Origin: Anaspis maculata
Lineage: Eukaryota > Arthropoda > Insecta > Coleoptera > Scraptiidae
Direction of reading: 5' to 3'
Assembly (NCBI GenBank): GCA_949128115.1
Contig: OX421964.1
Location: 36,138,177 to 36,202,176, forward strand
DNA: 64,000 nucleotides
The notes under the pieces were generated by a model. The model made no database searches and was not told the DNA's origin. It saw only the letters and a program-made list of their open reading frames with translations. Positions 35,001 through 45,035 of this stretch are shown piece after piece (the first letter of the stretch is position 1; every line of letters begins with the position of its first letter). The translations under genes and the position numbers were made by a program.

Positions 35001-37396
35001 TGCCGATTATTCAAGAATCTTTTGTGACACCACAATACTTCCCCGACTAGTATCCAGGAACCTTTGGAAAATTTTGTTCGAGGCGTCCTTTCAGGTGGAA
35101 AGTTGCAATTTGAGAGAAGAACTGGAACAAATCTGCAGCATCTTCATAATGATTGAACAAAAAACTGAATTTTTCTTCAGAAAAATTGAATTTTCCGAAA
35201 AAACCCCAAAACCTCTTCCAAAGTGTCTCATTATTATAATCGTCACTTGAAATGTTTTATTTTAACTCCACCATTTGAGTCCGGTCTCGATAAGTCAGAC
35301 CGGTTTTGTATTGGCAAGAAGACCTTTTGTCCGATTTCAAAAATTCTCACCTGAAAATTAATTCACGCTTTTCTCCAATTATGACTCGCAGCAAGTCTGC
35401 ACCATAGAACCACTGTCTGCACCCAAAATGAATAATTCGTGGGTCTTACCGCAGGTCGAAGTTTGCACTGCAGTTTTTAGGGACATCGTCTCTACCATGG
35501 CTGGCAGCTCCTCGCTGATGCTGCTAGGTGAGCGGTGGTCAGTGAAAAAAATGATGACCGAGCGCCGTAGAAATAAAGAGAATGGAATGAAAATCACTGA
35601 GAAGTGAGTACTTCCTATTTAAACTTGTACCTACTGAAACAGCAAACATGTATGAAGAGAGATACTGTAACGGAGCGTAGGGTCGTGTAGGTTCTTTCAC
35701 AGTAGTATACGACAAGTTAAAGACAAAAGTGCTTTTATTTGGACAATTTGCGGTGGCAGGCAAGTATTAGAAACGGTTTGAAGCTCTATTTGAGTGGTAC
35801 GTAACGTAGGCATGGAGTGAAGTTCAGCTGCGACTCCTTAAGACACCAGTCTCAGGAAAAATAGTGACAAAGGGGTTTTTGGCTTACCTTAAAACACCAG
35901 TCACGTTTAGAAAAATCTCACAATTTAAGAAAACACCGAACTGAGGCTGCTTTAGGAGTCGATTAAGTTACGTTTTAAATTCAAAAGAATCTGATGAGTT
36001 TCTACCACAAGATTTAAATTCATGTATTCTTGGTTGCCTACATATTTTACCGCTAAAATACATACACGAAATGGACGAGTTTCCAACATAGTGCCCTCAC
36101 GGCCTCAACCTCACAGGGCCCCCCTGATGGATGGTGTGCGCTTTCATTTCATCCTCTGTAGTACCCACTGCGGTATGTAGCTAACTTGATTTTGACGCTT
36201 TGATAGAATAGGATGTGCTATATGTATAGTGTGACAAATTTTCGTGTGAAAGGGAAACGTGAGCCGCCCTAGAGTGGAAATTGCTGTGGTCGACAAGAGA
36301 CATCGTTTCTACCATGGCTGGCGGCTTCTCGCTGATGCTGTTAGGTGAACGGTGGTCAATGAAGAAAATGATGGCCAAGCGGTCAAGTGCGGCAGTAGGT
36401 ACTGAAGAGAATGGAATGAAAATGCTCACTGTCCAGTGGCCCCTGTGAGTTGGAGACAACTTTCTTATACTAGATGAACAATAATTTATGGAAGTTGAAT
36501 TGCACGAGACGAGACGCGTGTGAGTGCACTATGTTGGAAACTGGTCAATTCCTTCTTCTCATCTTCTTCATCATACATGTTTGTTGTTTCAGTAGGTACA
36601 AGTTAGAGTACGAAGTACTTACTACTGCGTGATTTTCATTCCGTTCTCTTTAGTTCTGCCGCGCTTGGCCATAATTTTCTTCAGTGACCACCGCTCACCT
36701 AGCAGAATCAGCGAGGAGCCGCAAGCCATGGTAGCGACCATGTCCCTTGACAACCACAGTAACTTCCACTGCAGGAGAGCTCACGTTTTTCTACTTCCGC
36801 TGCGCAGTCTCGGAAATTTTCACTTGCGGGTGCATCGCGTCGAGGTGACAGTGACAGCTGTCACATTATACATAGCACATTTATCAAGGCGTCAAACTCA
36901 TGTCAGCATCGTACCATTCGTGCCAACATTTTTTCCAAAGCTTGCTCTGATGAAGCGATCTGGCAAGCTTCACTGTTCATGGCACAAAATTTGAAGCTTC
37001 AAGATACAATTTTTGCTGGGAACTAATGACATAGGTCAAGTACTTTGAAAGGAAATCTTCAACGAAATCAGGTTACTATATGGGTATGTGGCAGACCCTG
37101 TATGCTTGGACAGACTTCACAGCCATTATTATTGAACATTATTGCTAAGTGGTTAAATTACAGGTAAAAATGTGGCCAATCCGATCGCAATGTTGAGTGC
37201 TTCTGCTAAACTTCTACAGTTCTTGGACAAGGGAGAACATGGAAAGTTGATCATGGATGCCATAAATAATGCTATTTTAGTGGATAAAATCTCAACTCCA
37301 GACATGGGAGGCGATAATTCTACGACAGATATGGTTAAAAGCATCAAAACGTTCATATTGGAGAATTTTGAGAAAAGAAACCTCAGTGTATTTTAA
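32089..37396 (+). CDS. Idh3g: NAD-dependent isocitrate dehydrogenase, gamma-like subunit, mitochondrial
   Basis: Complete; coding exons 32089-32245, 32298-32787, 32844-33124 and 37164-37396 sum to 386 residues. The family forms the heteromeric mitochondrial enzyme that converts isocitrate to 2-oxoglutarate with NAD+. The start MLTKILRRGSRCYSK is a plausible mitochondrial targeting sequence. Motifs: GDGIGPELMRHVK (53-65), VPVDFEE (73-79), GLKGN (105-109), RQNTEGEF (158-165, the RxxTEGE motif), HEN-VKGVVESMKVMT, MPNLYG and DMGG. The HVK and PVDFEE features and GLKGN match regulatory gamma subunits better than catalytic alpha. Several positions look diverged, so a paralogue specialised by tissue is possible. 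Intron 3 is 4 kb with a 1.67-kb palindrome. Beta subunit is the alternative call. Confidence 0.88.
33186..34850. repeat. 1.67-kb near-perfect palindrome inside Idh3g intron 3
   Basis: Arms of about 825 bases (33186-34010 and 34035-34850) are inverted copies, with outer edges near catactagtac / gtactatacg. Matching landmarks include cgcacccgggggttttgagt, tccattttgtttttctggcc, gaacaagtt-aacttg and the ctcgatgtttgactttgttt segment with their reverse complements. The short spacer is near 34020. Antisense open frames in both arms are mirror images. Confidence 0.9.
35497..35607 (+). other. Repeated short ORF, copy 1 (36 codons)
   Basis: Starts MAGSSSLMLLGERWS and continues to a stop. It sits inside a repeated segment (about 35440-35660) within the dehydrogenase intron. 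Two other copies lie at 36314 and 36622. Function unknown; possibly a fragment of a transposon gene. Confidence 0.35.
36314..36448 (+). other. Repeated short ORF, copy 2 (44 codons)
   Basis: MAGGFSLMLLGERWSMKKMM opens the frame; about 40 codons align with copy 1 apart from an insertion. Same strand as copy 1. Confidence 0.35.
36622..36729 (-). other. Repeated short ORF, copy 3 (35 codons, inverted)
   Basis: On the minus strand MACGSSLILLGERWSLKKIM begins an open frame that matches copy 1 to its end (KENGMKIT). Inverted relative to the other two copies. Confidence 0.35.
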
Positions 37397-37411
37397 ACTG
37401 TTTGTAGCTAA

Positions 37412-37417
37412 TTTATT
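37412..37417 (-). promoter_or_regulatory. Probable poly(A) signal of CYP4 gene A
   Basis: AATAAA on the minus strand 152 bases after the P450 stop. It lies inside the 3'UTR of the convergent dehydrogenase gene. Confidence 0.45.
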
Positions 37418-37467
37418 GAAATTAAAAAAACTATTTCTATTATTACAATACAAGTATTATTATCAGC

Positions 37468-37473
37468 AATAAA
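37468..37473 (+). promoter_or_regulatory. Probable poly(A) signal of Idh3g
   Basis: AATAAA 72 bases after the dehydrogenase stop codon. It overlaps the likely 3'UTR of the opposing P450. Confidence 0.5.
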
Positions 37474-37568
37474 TAAATATCAGGAAGTAATAATAATAGT
37501 AGCAAATTATTCAGAACATACACATATTTGAACATCTACACATTGAGATTATTCTTCCTACAACGTAG

Positions 37569-40500
37569 CTATCTTTTCTTCAGTCCAATCTTGATACCAT
37601 TTTTTGACTTCAACACGGTCTCTGCGCTCAATTCTAATTCATGGTCTGCTGAGAACAGTTCATAATTTCGTAAAATTTTCGAAACTATCGCTTTCATCTC
37701 GAGCATTGCAAATTTTTGTCCTTCAATAGGAAATAAAAATTATTTTAATACATTAATTATTATTGTGAGGTCTAAGTTGATGAATTTTATATAGGTGTCC
37801 CAGTTTTCCAGTGGCCCACGAGTGGCGTGCGATAGGGTGACTTCGAAATGAAGTATTTTATCTTCGAAATAGTTCCGACGTAACACTATATGGCACGCCA
37901 CTGGTGAGCCTTTCCAAATGCCAAGTATTTCCAAATTAAGATCCCACATGGGGGTAAGGCATGCACACAAAATGCCTTTTGAGCCTTGAAAGAATGAGCC
38001 TTCTCTTCTCGAAATTATGACAAAATAATAACATTTATTTTGTGAACTTTGACACCCTGCATCTTAGAAAGTGAGTGAGAGGCATATTTCCGAATCAGGA
38101 AGACCAGGACTACTAGGAGACTCTTGTCCTCAATTTTGATCTGTTGAAACTGTTACATATCTCGTTCCAAAATCGAGTCAAATCTTTGTGCAACAGTTTA
38201 GTTTTATTACTTACCTATGCAATTTCTAAAGCCAGCACTGAAAGGTATGTATGCGAAAGGAAGCGATCCATCAATTGTTTCGAAACGTTCAGGACAGAAC
38301 CTATCCGGATCCGGAAAATAGTCGGGGTTTCTATGAATCCCATAAATGAATATCCCGATGTTTACGAATTTTGGTATTGTGATTCCTCCTGTCAAAGTTA
38401 TAGTAATAATTCAATAGACAACATCAAAACAATAATAAACCGAACAAAGAAGATTCTACCAAATTCAATAGCTTCCGTTGTGTAACGCCCAAGAATCGGG
38501 ACTGTAGGGTACAGTCTCAGCGTCTCTTTGATTACAAGTTCTAGATATTTCATGTTTGCTAAATCACTGTAAGTAACTGAATGTTGGCTGTCGATGCCAA
38601 ACGATTCTTCTTGTTCTTTGTAAGCTTTTTCCTAGAAATCGAAGATAGAAATTCGAGTTAAAACTGATCTTAACAGAGTATATAGGCACTTGTAGAGAAA
38701 CCATTAATGGCGAATTTGATTGAGTAGACAGCCATCTGTGAGTGGAGTAGTAACTAGGTTTGAAACAATAAGTAGGTTAGTAGCCAAAACAAATATATCT
38801 ACTGCCGGACAAGATTAGCTTTACACTTGTTTAAAGTAATTAATAAACGAATGAGGAGTCCCACACGCCAGACCGACCGAGCACCACGAAATCCAGGAGA
38901 CACGTGTTTCGACCTATTTGGGTCTCATCAGTGTAGGGGCATTCGAGGCAGATGCTCGATGATCTGGCATATCGCTTGATTTAAACCAATGTATAAACCC
39001 CTTTTTTACATGATTCCCTACCAGTGCCTACCTTCGATTTTGACTTTGTTTCATTTGAATTTTTACTTGTATATCAGGATGGTTTGATAAGCAGTATAAT
39101 ATGTAGCTTATGGCAGTGGCGGTGGTGTCATGTCCTTCGAACATAAAAGTGTCGACTTCTTCTCTGATATCTTTCAGACTCAGTCGTCCTTGCTTCAAGA
39201 GCAAGTCTAGGAATGCCATCTTGGTTCCGTTTCGTTTCTCTTCAGGAGCTGCTTCCTTATCCACGTCTTGGATTTTTTTATTCAATACGTCCAAGCTGTA
39301 GGAGTGTAATGTTTTCACCGCTTCTTTTTGGATGTAGTAATCTTTGGTCAAGAAGAAAGTTAGCGGGTACATTTTCATGGGACTGAGGCCTCGTTCCGTG
39401 ATGATTCTGCACATTTCCTTCACGGCTTTCACGTAGGGTGAGTTTTCGTTGCTCTGGGCGAGCACTTGGGCTCCCATTGCAGTTTCTAAGAAAAAAATGC
39501 TAGCGGAAAAGGTTCAAGGCAAATCGAGAGGTAAATCATAAAGGAATATGCTTCGAGATAGAAGTAAAAATCTGAGACAAAAATGTTCTTGGGCTCATGA
39601 ATTCAATTTTTTTTGATTCGGTCTGATATGTGATACGGCACGACCAACCACCTCAATTCATATCCGCCATATTCACACGCAAGATTCTAGTTTCTCAAAT
39701 TCCAGTTGGAACAGTTGAGTTATGTCCGATTTGTTGCTTCCATCACAAAGGTGCAAGGTTCATTAGTAAGTTGAGGTTTTTGATACCTACCACAAATTAC
39801 ATCCAAGGTGCACAAAGATAACAGCGGGTAAATATCAATTATAGAGTTATCGTGGTTTTTCAATTTCTCCAAGAAAATATCGCTGACGGAATTGAACGTG
39901 CCCATGAATTGTTTCAAAATTTCGAAATGGAAAGCTGGTGTTATCAGTTTTCTGTGCCTGTGCCATTTTTCACCTTGAAAATAAAAACACTTTTTTGTAT
40001 AGTCCATTCAACCCGAGTGTGATTCTAGTTGGCTGGGAGTCGTGCGAAGCATTTGGAAAGGAGAAATTCGGGCAATCATAGCTCACCAGAATCACACCAG
40101 GGTTGCAAATACATACTATACATAAACTACGCAACATTGAATACGACACATCGAAAATTTTGCCCCTTTTCACATTGGGATAGCTCCAGATTGTTTTGGA
40201 GATTGTTTCACGTTAATTTCCTGGCCAGTAGTTTGATTGCAGTTAACATACAGGTGTCCCAAAATTAGATCGCAAGATTTGACATAAAAAACTCCAATTT
40301 TTCAGATTTTCTAATAAAAATTCAGAAAAAGTTATGAACAAAAAAAGGGGCTAAATTCATCCCCCGTCCCCGTCCTTTGTTGGACGTTCCTGATGAAATG
40401 TGGAAATCTTTTTCACAGCATTACCTCAGGCTTATAACATGTAGCGGTCAAACCAATTTTCATAATTTTATCTTGGCTTTCGGAGATAGTTACATGTGCA

Positions 40501-42295
40501 AAAAAAACATCATCAGGTTTCCCTCTTTGAGGGGCTCTACCTCCCTTAAGGGGCATTACTCGACCCATGTTTATTGAAACTTTTCTTCCTAAATTTTGAC
40601 TTAGAATACAGAATACCTAAGCTGTTCAATAATTGCGGCCTGATTTCGGGACACCTGTTCAAAAGTATCGCATTCCTGATTGTGATAGACTGAGCAGTAA
40701 AAGTTATCGAATAGTGGGCGTGCATTGAGTTTCTGTTTATGATACAGGGTGAGTTATAACTCACTAAAATCCAGTTTGTTTTTTAATTACTTGTTTTCAT
40801 TATGTCCCTTGAATAGTTAATAACATGCAGATGACTGTTTTCACCGTTTCCACAGAAAAAATTTTTGTGGCGTTTTTTGGTAGGATTGTTTTTTTGAGAT
40901 TAATTAATCATCTGTATATTAAATAGGAGTTCAGTGCGAACCCAGTGGTTGATAATTTTTCCTGATTAGTAAGTCACAAAATCACGCTGACTCCCGAAAA
41001 TAGAGGGGAGCGAAGTCCCACCCTTTGATCTCCCTGGCGAGGATTCCCCATATCTTCAATAATAAACGTCACTATTTTTTTATATATATTTTTCTCGTGT
41101 TCTTGAGTGAATGCCATAATATATCGCTCTGGACTCGGAATGCGATACTTTGAGACACCCGTATAATTTTCCAACTCAATAGTTGAAACTATAAATCAGT
41201 CGCTAATAAATGATTTCGAATAAAATCAATTTGATAGAAAACCACTTTTTAATAACGTGCCCATTATGCTTGCAAGCTTTTTATCGCAATTTTATAATAT
41301 GAATGAATATGAAGAACGCTTGTTACTTATTATTATAATAACTATTATTAATAAATACCGTTACTGAGCAGCAATCCAGTTCCAAGCCAGGGTTCAAGGT
41401 ATCTGTAGTTCTCGGATTTTACCAACATGTTTTTGTTTTTCAGCAGGAATTGAACAAAATTGTAGTCGGAAGTCATGATGACATTTTCAACAGGTCCCAT
41501 GCGGACCGTGAAAGTTGGTCCATATTTTTTGTGGAAGTCGAGGACTTTTCTCAAGATTTCTAGTGCAAATACTTAATTACTGCAGAGCTAATCCATATAG
41601 GTACTTGAGTGATGCAAAAATTTTAGGAAATAAAAGAAATGTAGGTAGCTATAATTGATATATTAATAATAATTACATATGAGTACGTAATACCAAAAAT
41701 TATGAAAAAATAAGCTCTCAAATTGTATTAAGGATGGAGTTAAACTGGTGAAATAAGACGTTGCGGAATTAGGCATAGCAGGCTTATTCTTGAACAGAAA
41801 TTCAGCATTCAAAGCTACAAGCAGGTACCTTGGTTTGAGCCTACGGACATTTTCAAAATCTAAAAATTATTCTTTAAAAATTTGAGTCTTTACATTTTAC
41901 AATGTCTGTAGGCTCAAACCAAAGTATACCTACCCTCCTTGTAGCTTTTCAAAGAGACCTGAATGGATTCCGCGACGTATTTTTCACCAATTTCTCCATC
42001 TTAATGGAACATTATGAACATATCATGGATAGATGCGTTATATCCATTATGAAAGTAAATATGTAACAGTAAGTAGGTACTACCTACCGATGGAAAAAAT
42101 GTACTTACTAGTCGTAGAGCTGAACTCTAGGGCGCTGCCAAAGAAGAAGCTCCCTTGTGGACCGGGAATCTTATCGAAATAAGCAGTCCGTTTTTTCCCT
42201 ATCCGCTTGCTAAAAAATATTAGAAACGGAAAAACACTGTTTGTGAAAAAATAAAGGCCTGCAATGGCCAGAGTCAGTTCCAACCAAAAATTCAT
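37569..42295 (-). CDS. CYP4: Cytochrome P450, CYP4 family (gene A)
   Basis: Complete, 495 residues. Seven coding exons: 42295-42109, 41559-41359, 39973-39791, 39485-39067, 38631-38460, 38388-38215 and 37720-37569. This is a membrane-bound haem monooxygenase of the ER; CYP4s oxidise fatty acids, hydrocarbons, hormones or xenobiotics. N-terminal anchor: MNFWLELTLAIAGLYFFT. Then the IPGP proline hinge, WLGTGLLLSNGEKWHRHRKL (helix C), CETAMG, helix I EGHDTT (307-312, with the CYP4 Glu that can bind haem covalently), the ExxR motif ETLR (366-369), and FSAGFRNCIG with haem-ligand Cys 444. It ends KSKNGIKIGLKKR. Introns are phase 1 except the fourth (phase 0). Intron 2 and intron 4 contain transposon remnants, including a ribozyme-like motif. 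Substrate cannot be inferred. Confidence 0.95.
38860..38960 (-). ncRNA. Hammerhead-ribozyme-like motif (core 38899-38931)
   Basis: On the minus strand: ctgatga, stem II gacc-caaata-ggtc, gaaac, then acgtgtc. This reproduces the conserved hammerhead core CUGAUGA / GAAA and a NUH cleavage triplet (GUC). Stem III is the self-complementary acac-gtgt, as in minimal hammerheads of Penelope-like retroelements, which work best as dimers. Stem I is poorly paired here, so this copy may be decayed. It sits in intron 4 of P450 gene A and would be in its sense transcript. Confidence 0.55.
40007..40108. mobile_element. MITE in CYP4 gene A intron 2
   Basis: Ends ttcaacccgagtgtgattct and agaatcacaccagggttgc are inverted. 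Closely matches the element at 45241-45350. Confidence 0.75.
40250..40660. mobile_element. Element with acaggtgtccc ends, CYP4 gene A intron 2
   Basis: Begins acaggtgtcccaaaattaga and ends ttcgggacacctgt. Its right half (gggctctacctccctta, cgacccatgtttattgaaac) is related to the 14-16.6 kb palindrome. Confidence 0.6.
41810..41960. mobile_element. MITE in CYP4 gene A intron 1
   Basis: Inverted ends agctacaagcaggtac and aaagtatacctaccctcctt-gtagctt, both followed inward by the ggtttgagcctac segment. Confidence 0.65.
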
Positions 42296-43039
42296 ATTGC
42301 GCGTTACGCGTTGTTTGAATACGATTTAACCAATTATTACACAAATCGCTATTGTTACTAGTATATTATTGATACAATTGAGTATAGTGTTGTTGTATTG
42401 GTGATCTCCGGGGTTGAGATAAGATTTGCTCTAGCACTTCATGATGTTTGGTTTCGAGTGCTCGAAAAAATTTCAAGAGATTACGACAAGAAGGGTTTAC
42501 TGATGGTCGATAATGTGTATTTACACTATAAACATTTGCATAGAGCTTTTGTTGCACTACCACTAACAACACGATTAGTGTTTGGACAATTTTTTTTTGT
42601 TATACAGTAGCAATGCTACCTACTATCACTAATAAGATACGCACTGTTCAGGTAGGTACCGAGGTAGGTAACCACCTACCCAATTATGTTGCCACCGAGG
42701 TTGCCACTTAATTTTGAGTGGTAATATTTATTACTAAACACTTTGTAAAACTGCAGCAGCGATATAAAGGTAGGTACTAGCTAGTCTATTTTTAACGCGT
42801 TTCTGGCAATCATTTCCACTTTCAGCTAACTTCAAATTAGGCACACTACATACATAGGTACCTTCACGTATCTACTGAAAGAATATTGTGGTAGATGCTT
42901 TCCAAAAATTTTACTACAAAGACAAAATACGTCTTGAGATGAATTTAACCCTTTAAGGGTAACTAACTAGGCAACAGTTTGGAGCACTAAATTTGTTCAT
43001 TGAAATGATGATGTTTTTCTGTATACTAGTGTGGGTCTT

Positions 43040-43750
43040 GGACCGTGCATACTCAGCGCTTCTCGCTTATGGACAAGTAAATCCCTATGCTTCCAGTGTG
43101 CTAATAAAAACACACCAGGGTTAAAACGAGAGAGCAATATCTTTTCGCTCTCATAGGAACGGTAATGCGTCCATCAGGTACACGTGTCAAACTTATATTA
43201 CATGGGTGAGGCGACGTTGGTAGCACCTGAATTTCCTTACCGAGCAACTCTTTGAAGCAAATTTTATTAACAACTTTGTGCTTCATGACTTTTTAGTGTA
43301 GGTATAGCCGGCGAAATTTATTCGAGGATTAGTTTTTTTCGTCTTTACAAGCTGTGTGGATATTATAATACCGTTTTCATAACTCAAGTGAAGTGCTCCT
43401 TATGATCACTCAGGATTTATGCAAGAAGAGGCAACGTTGAAAATGTCTATCAGAGAAAACCGAAGCCGGTTTTGTTTTGCACGCTCGAGTGCTCGGGGTA
43501 TTCACTACTTGTGTACTAGGCAAATACACTTGATCCAACTGGGACGTGATTGGTGTACATATATCTACTTCTGTTCAGTGATCTACCCCGAGTAGCTCCG
43601 CTGGCAAAACGAAAACGGCTCGTGCTAACTTGCCTAATTTCAACTTCTTCTCACAACGAAGACGAAGATATCGTCTATCCTTTATGTTCGCATGCGTTTC
43701 TCGGCTTGGTATTAGTTGTCCAAAAGCGAGAAGCGCTGAGTATGCATATG
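43040..43750. mobile_element. Element with inverted ends tgcatactcagcgcttctcg
   Basis: Left end tgcatactcagcgcttctcg, then cttatggacaa. The right end has the inverted copy with ttttggacaac. About 700 bp between P450 genes A and B, without a recognisable ORF. Confidence 0.6.
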
Positions 43751-43811
43751 ATCTAAGGTGTACAGATCGAAAAGAATTTTGATCGGTTTCTTTGTCCTTC
43801 TTTATCAACAA

Positions 43812-44049
43812 AATGGCGCTTTACTTAAGAAAACAGGACGAAATTAAACTATTTGTGATCACGGCTAGTACACCTCGGCCAAATTATGTGCATTGGCTTT
43901 ATCGTCTCTCTCTCTCCATACTATGCCTTTGACTTTGCAATTTTGTATTTTGCCTGATGAAGCCCTAAATTAGGGCGAAACGTTGCATTATACGACTATA
44001 ATTCACAAATAGTTTAATTTCGTCCTGTTTCCTCAAGTAAAGCGCCATA
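43812..44049. mobile_element. Short inverted-repeat element carrying a hammerhead-like core
   Basis: Inverted ends of about 44 bases: ggcgctttacttaagaaaac, then aggacgaaattaaactattt, with a near-identical reverse complement at 44005-44046. Inside, 43954-43981 reads ctgatga, gccct-aaatt-agggc, gaaac. Confidence 0.7.
43954..43990 (+). ncRNA. Hammerhead-like core, probably degenerate
   Basis: CTGATGA, then a perfect 5-bp stem II (gccct/agggc), then GAAAC. A matching NUH cleavage triplet and stem III are not evident downstream, so it is probably a non-functional or divergent relative of retroelement hammerheads. Confidence 0.35.
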
Positions 44050-44856
44050 TTATCGAAAAGAATAAAATTTATACACATAAGTTATTCAATACAAAATCAT
44101 CTAGGTAGGTATAAATAATATTATACCATGGACCTGTACCTAAACTGGACTAACAATCGTTGATCGCCATTCCAGACCGAGCAATGAATCTCCCCGGACT
44201 TGAGGCATCAATGATATGTAACACGCCGATAACAGTATTGTTCGCATGGTTGCGCGGTTAGGCGACATAACTTGGACGAACCTTGCGAATTTTGATACCG
44301 CGACCCAGGGAAGACACCTTGCTTTGCGCGTCTGCCATTATTGTTAAATTATTTGTTGATCAAGTTGTTTATGGTTCAGTGATGTGGGTTTTTTATGTGG
44401 ATCTCTCGTTGAAGTCAAAAGGCAAGTTATAACTGATTTGATTGATTTCACCATTAATTGAGGTAGCAGGTATTCAGAAATTTATTGGCACAAATTATTG
44501 TGAAATCAGAGTCGCACTTCAATTAAATGGTGTACAATCTTTATTATGAATGTTCAGCTTTTGGAACCCAAGTACCGCCTTAATGTCAGATTTAATCGAA
44601 TTTCAAGAAGTAAGTTACATGGGCTTCCCTACCTGTGAAGGTGCTTCAAGTTGACATTGCTTTTCTTCTCTATGCGGTTAACCCTTTCAAGTATAAGCAT
44701 GATGAATTCGCCATGCTGTTCGAAATGTAATTGAAAATTGTGAACTATTGCTGAACTATTGACAGATTTATTCTGGGACATCCTGTTCAAGGCAGGTATC
44801 TACTTTAACTTACTATTTGAAAAAAAAAACATAAGTAGGTAGTGTAGATACCTAAT

Positions 44857-44862
44857 TTATTA
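44857..44862 (-). promoter_or_regulatory. Probable poly(A) signal of CYP4 gene B
   Basis: AATAAA on the minus strand, the first seen after the gene B stop. It lies beyond the MITE at 44887-45014, so that element would be in the 3'UTR. Confidence 0.45.
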
Positions 44863-44886
44863 TCATTTGATACATCATACCATACA

Positions 44887-45014
44887 TACAATGGCCGCAT
44901 TCGTAAGTCACAACAGTTGTGCAGCACTTCTACGCCATTGGTCAAAATTAAAATTTCGACGAATCGCGTAGAAGTGCTCCACAACTGTTGTGACTTACGA
45001 ATGCGGCCATTGTA
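44887..45014. mobile_element. MITE hairpin in CYP4 gene B 3'UTR
   Basis: Inverted ends of about 48 bases (tacaatggccgcattcgtaa, then gtcacaacagttgt, then cacttctacgc) with a single mismatch, separated by about 30 bases. The edge is 22 bases past the gene B stop. Confidence 0.85.
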
Positions 45015-45035
45015 TTGTACCTGAGCGTTCTTACA

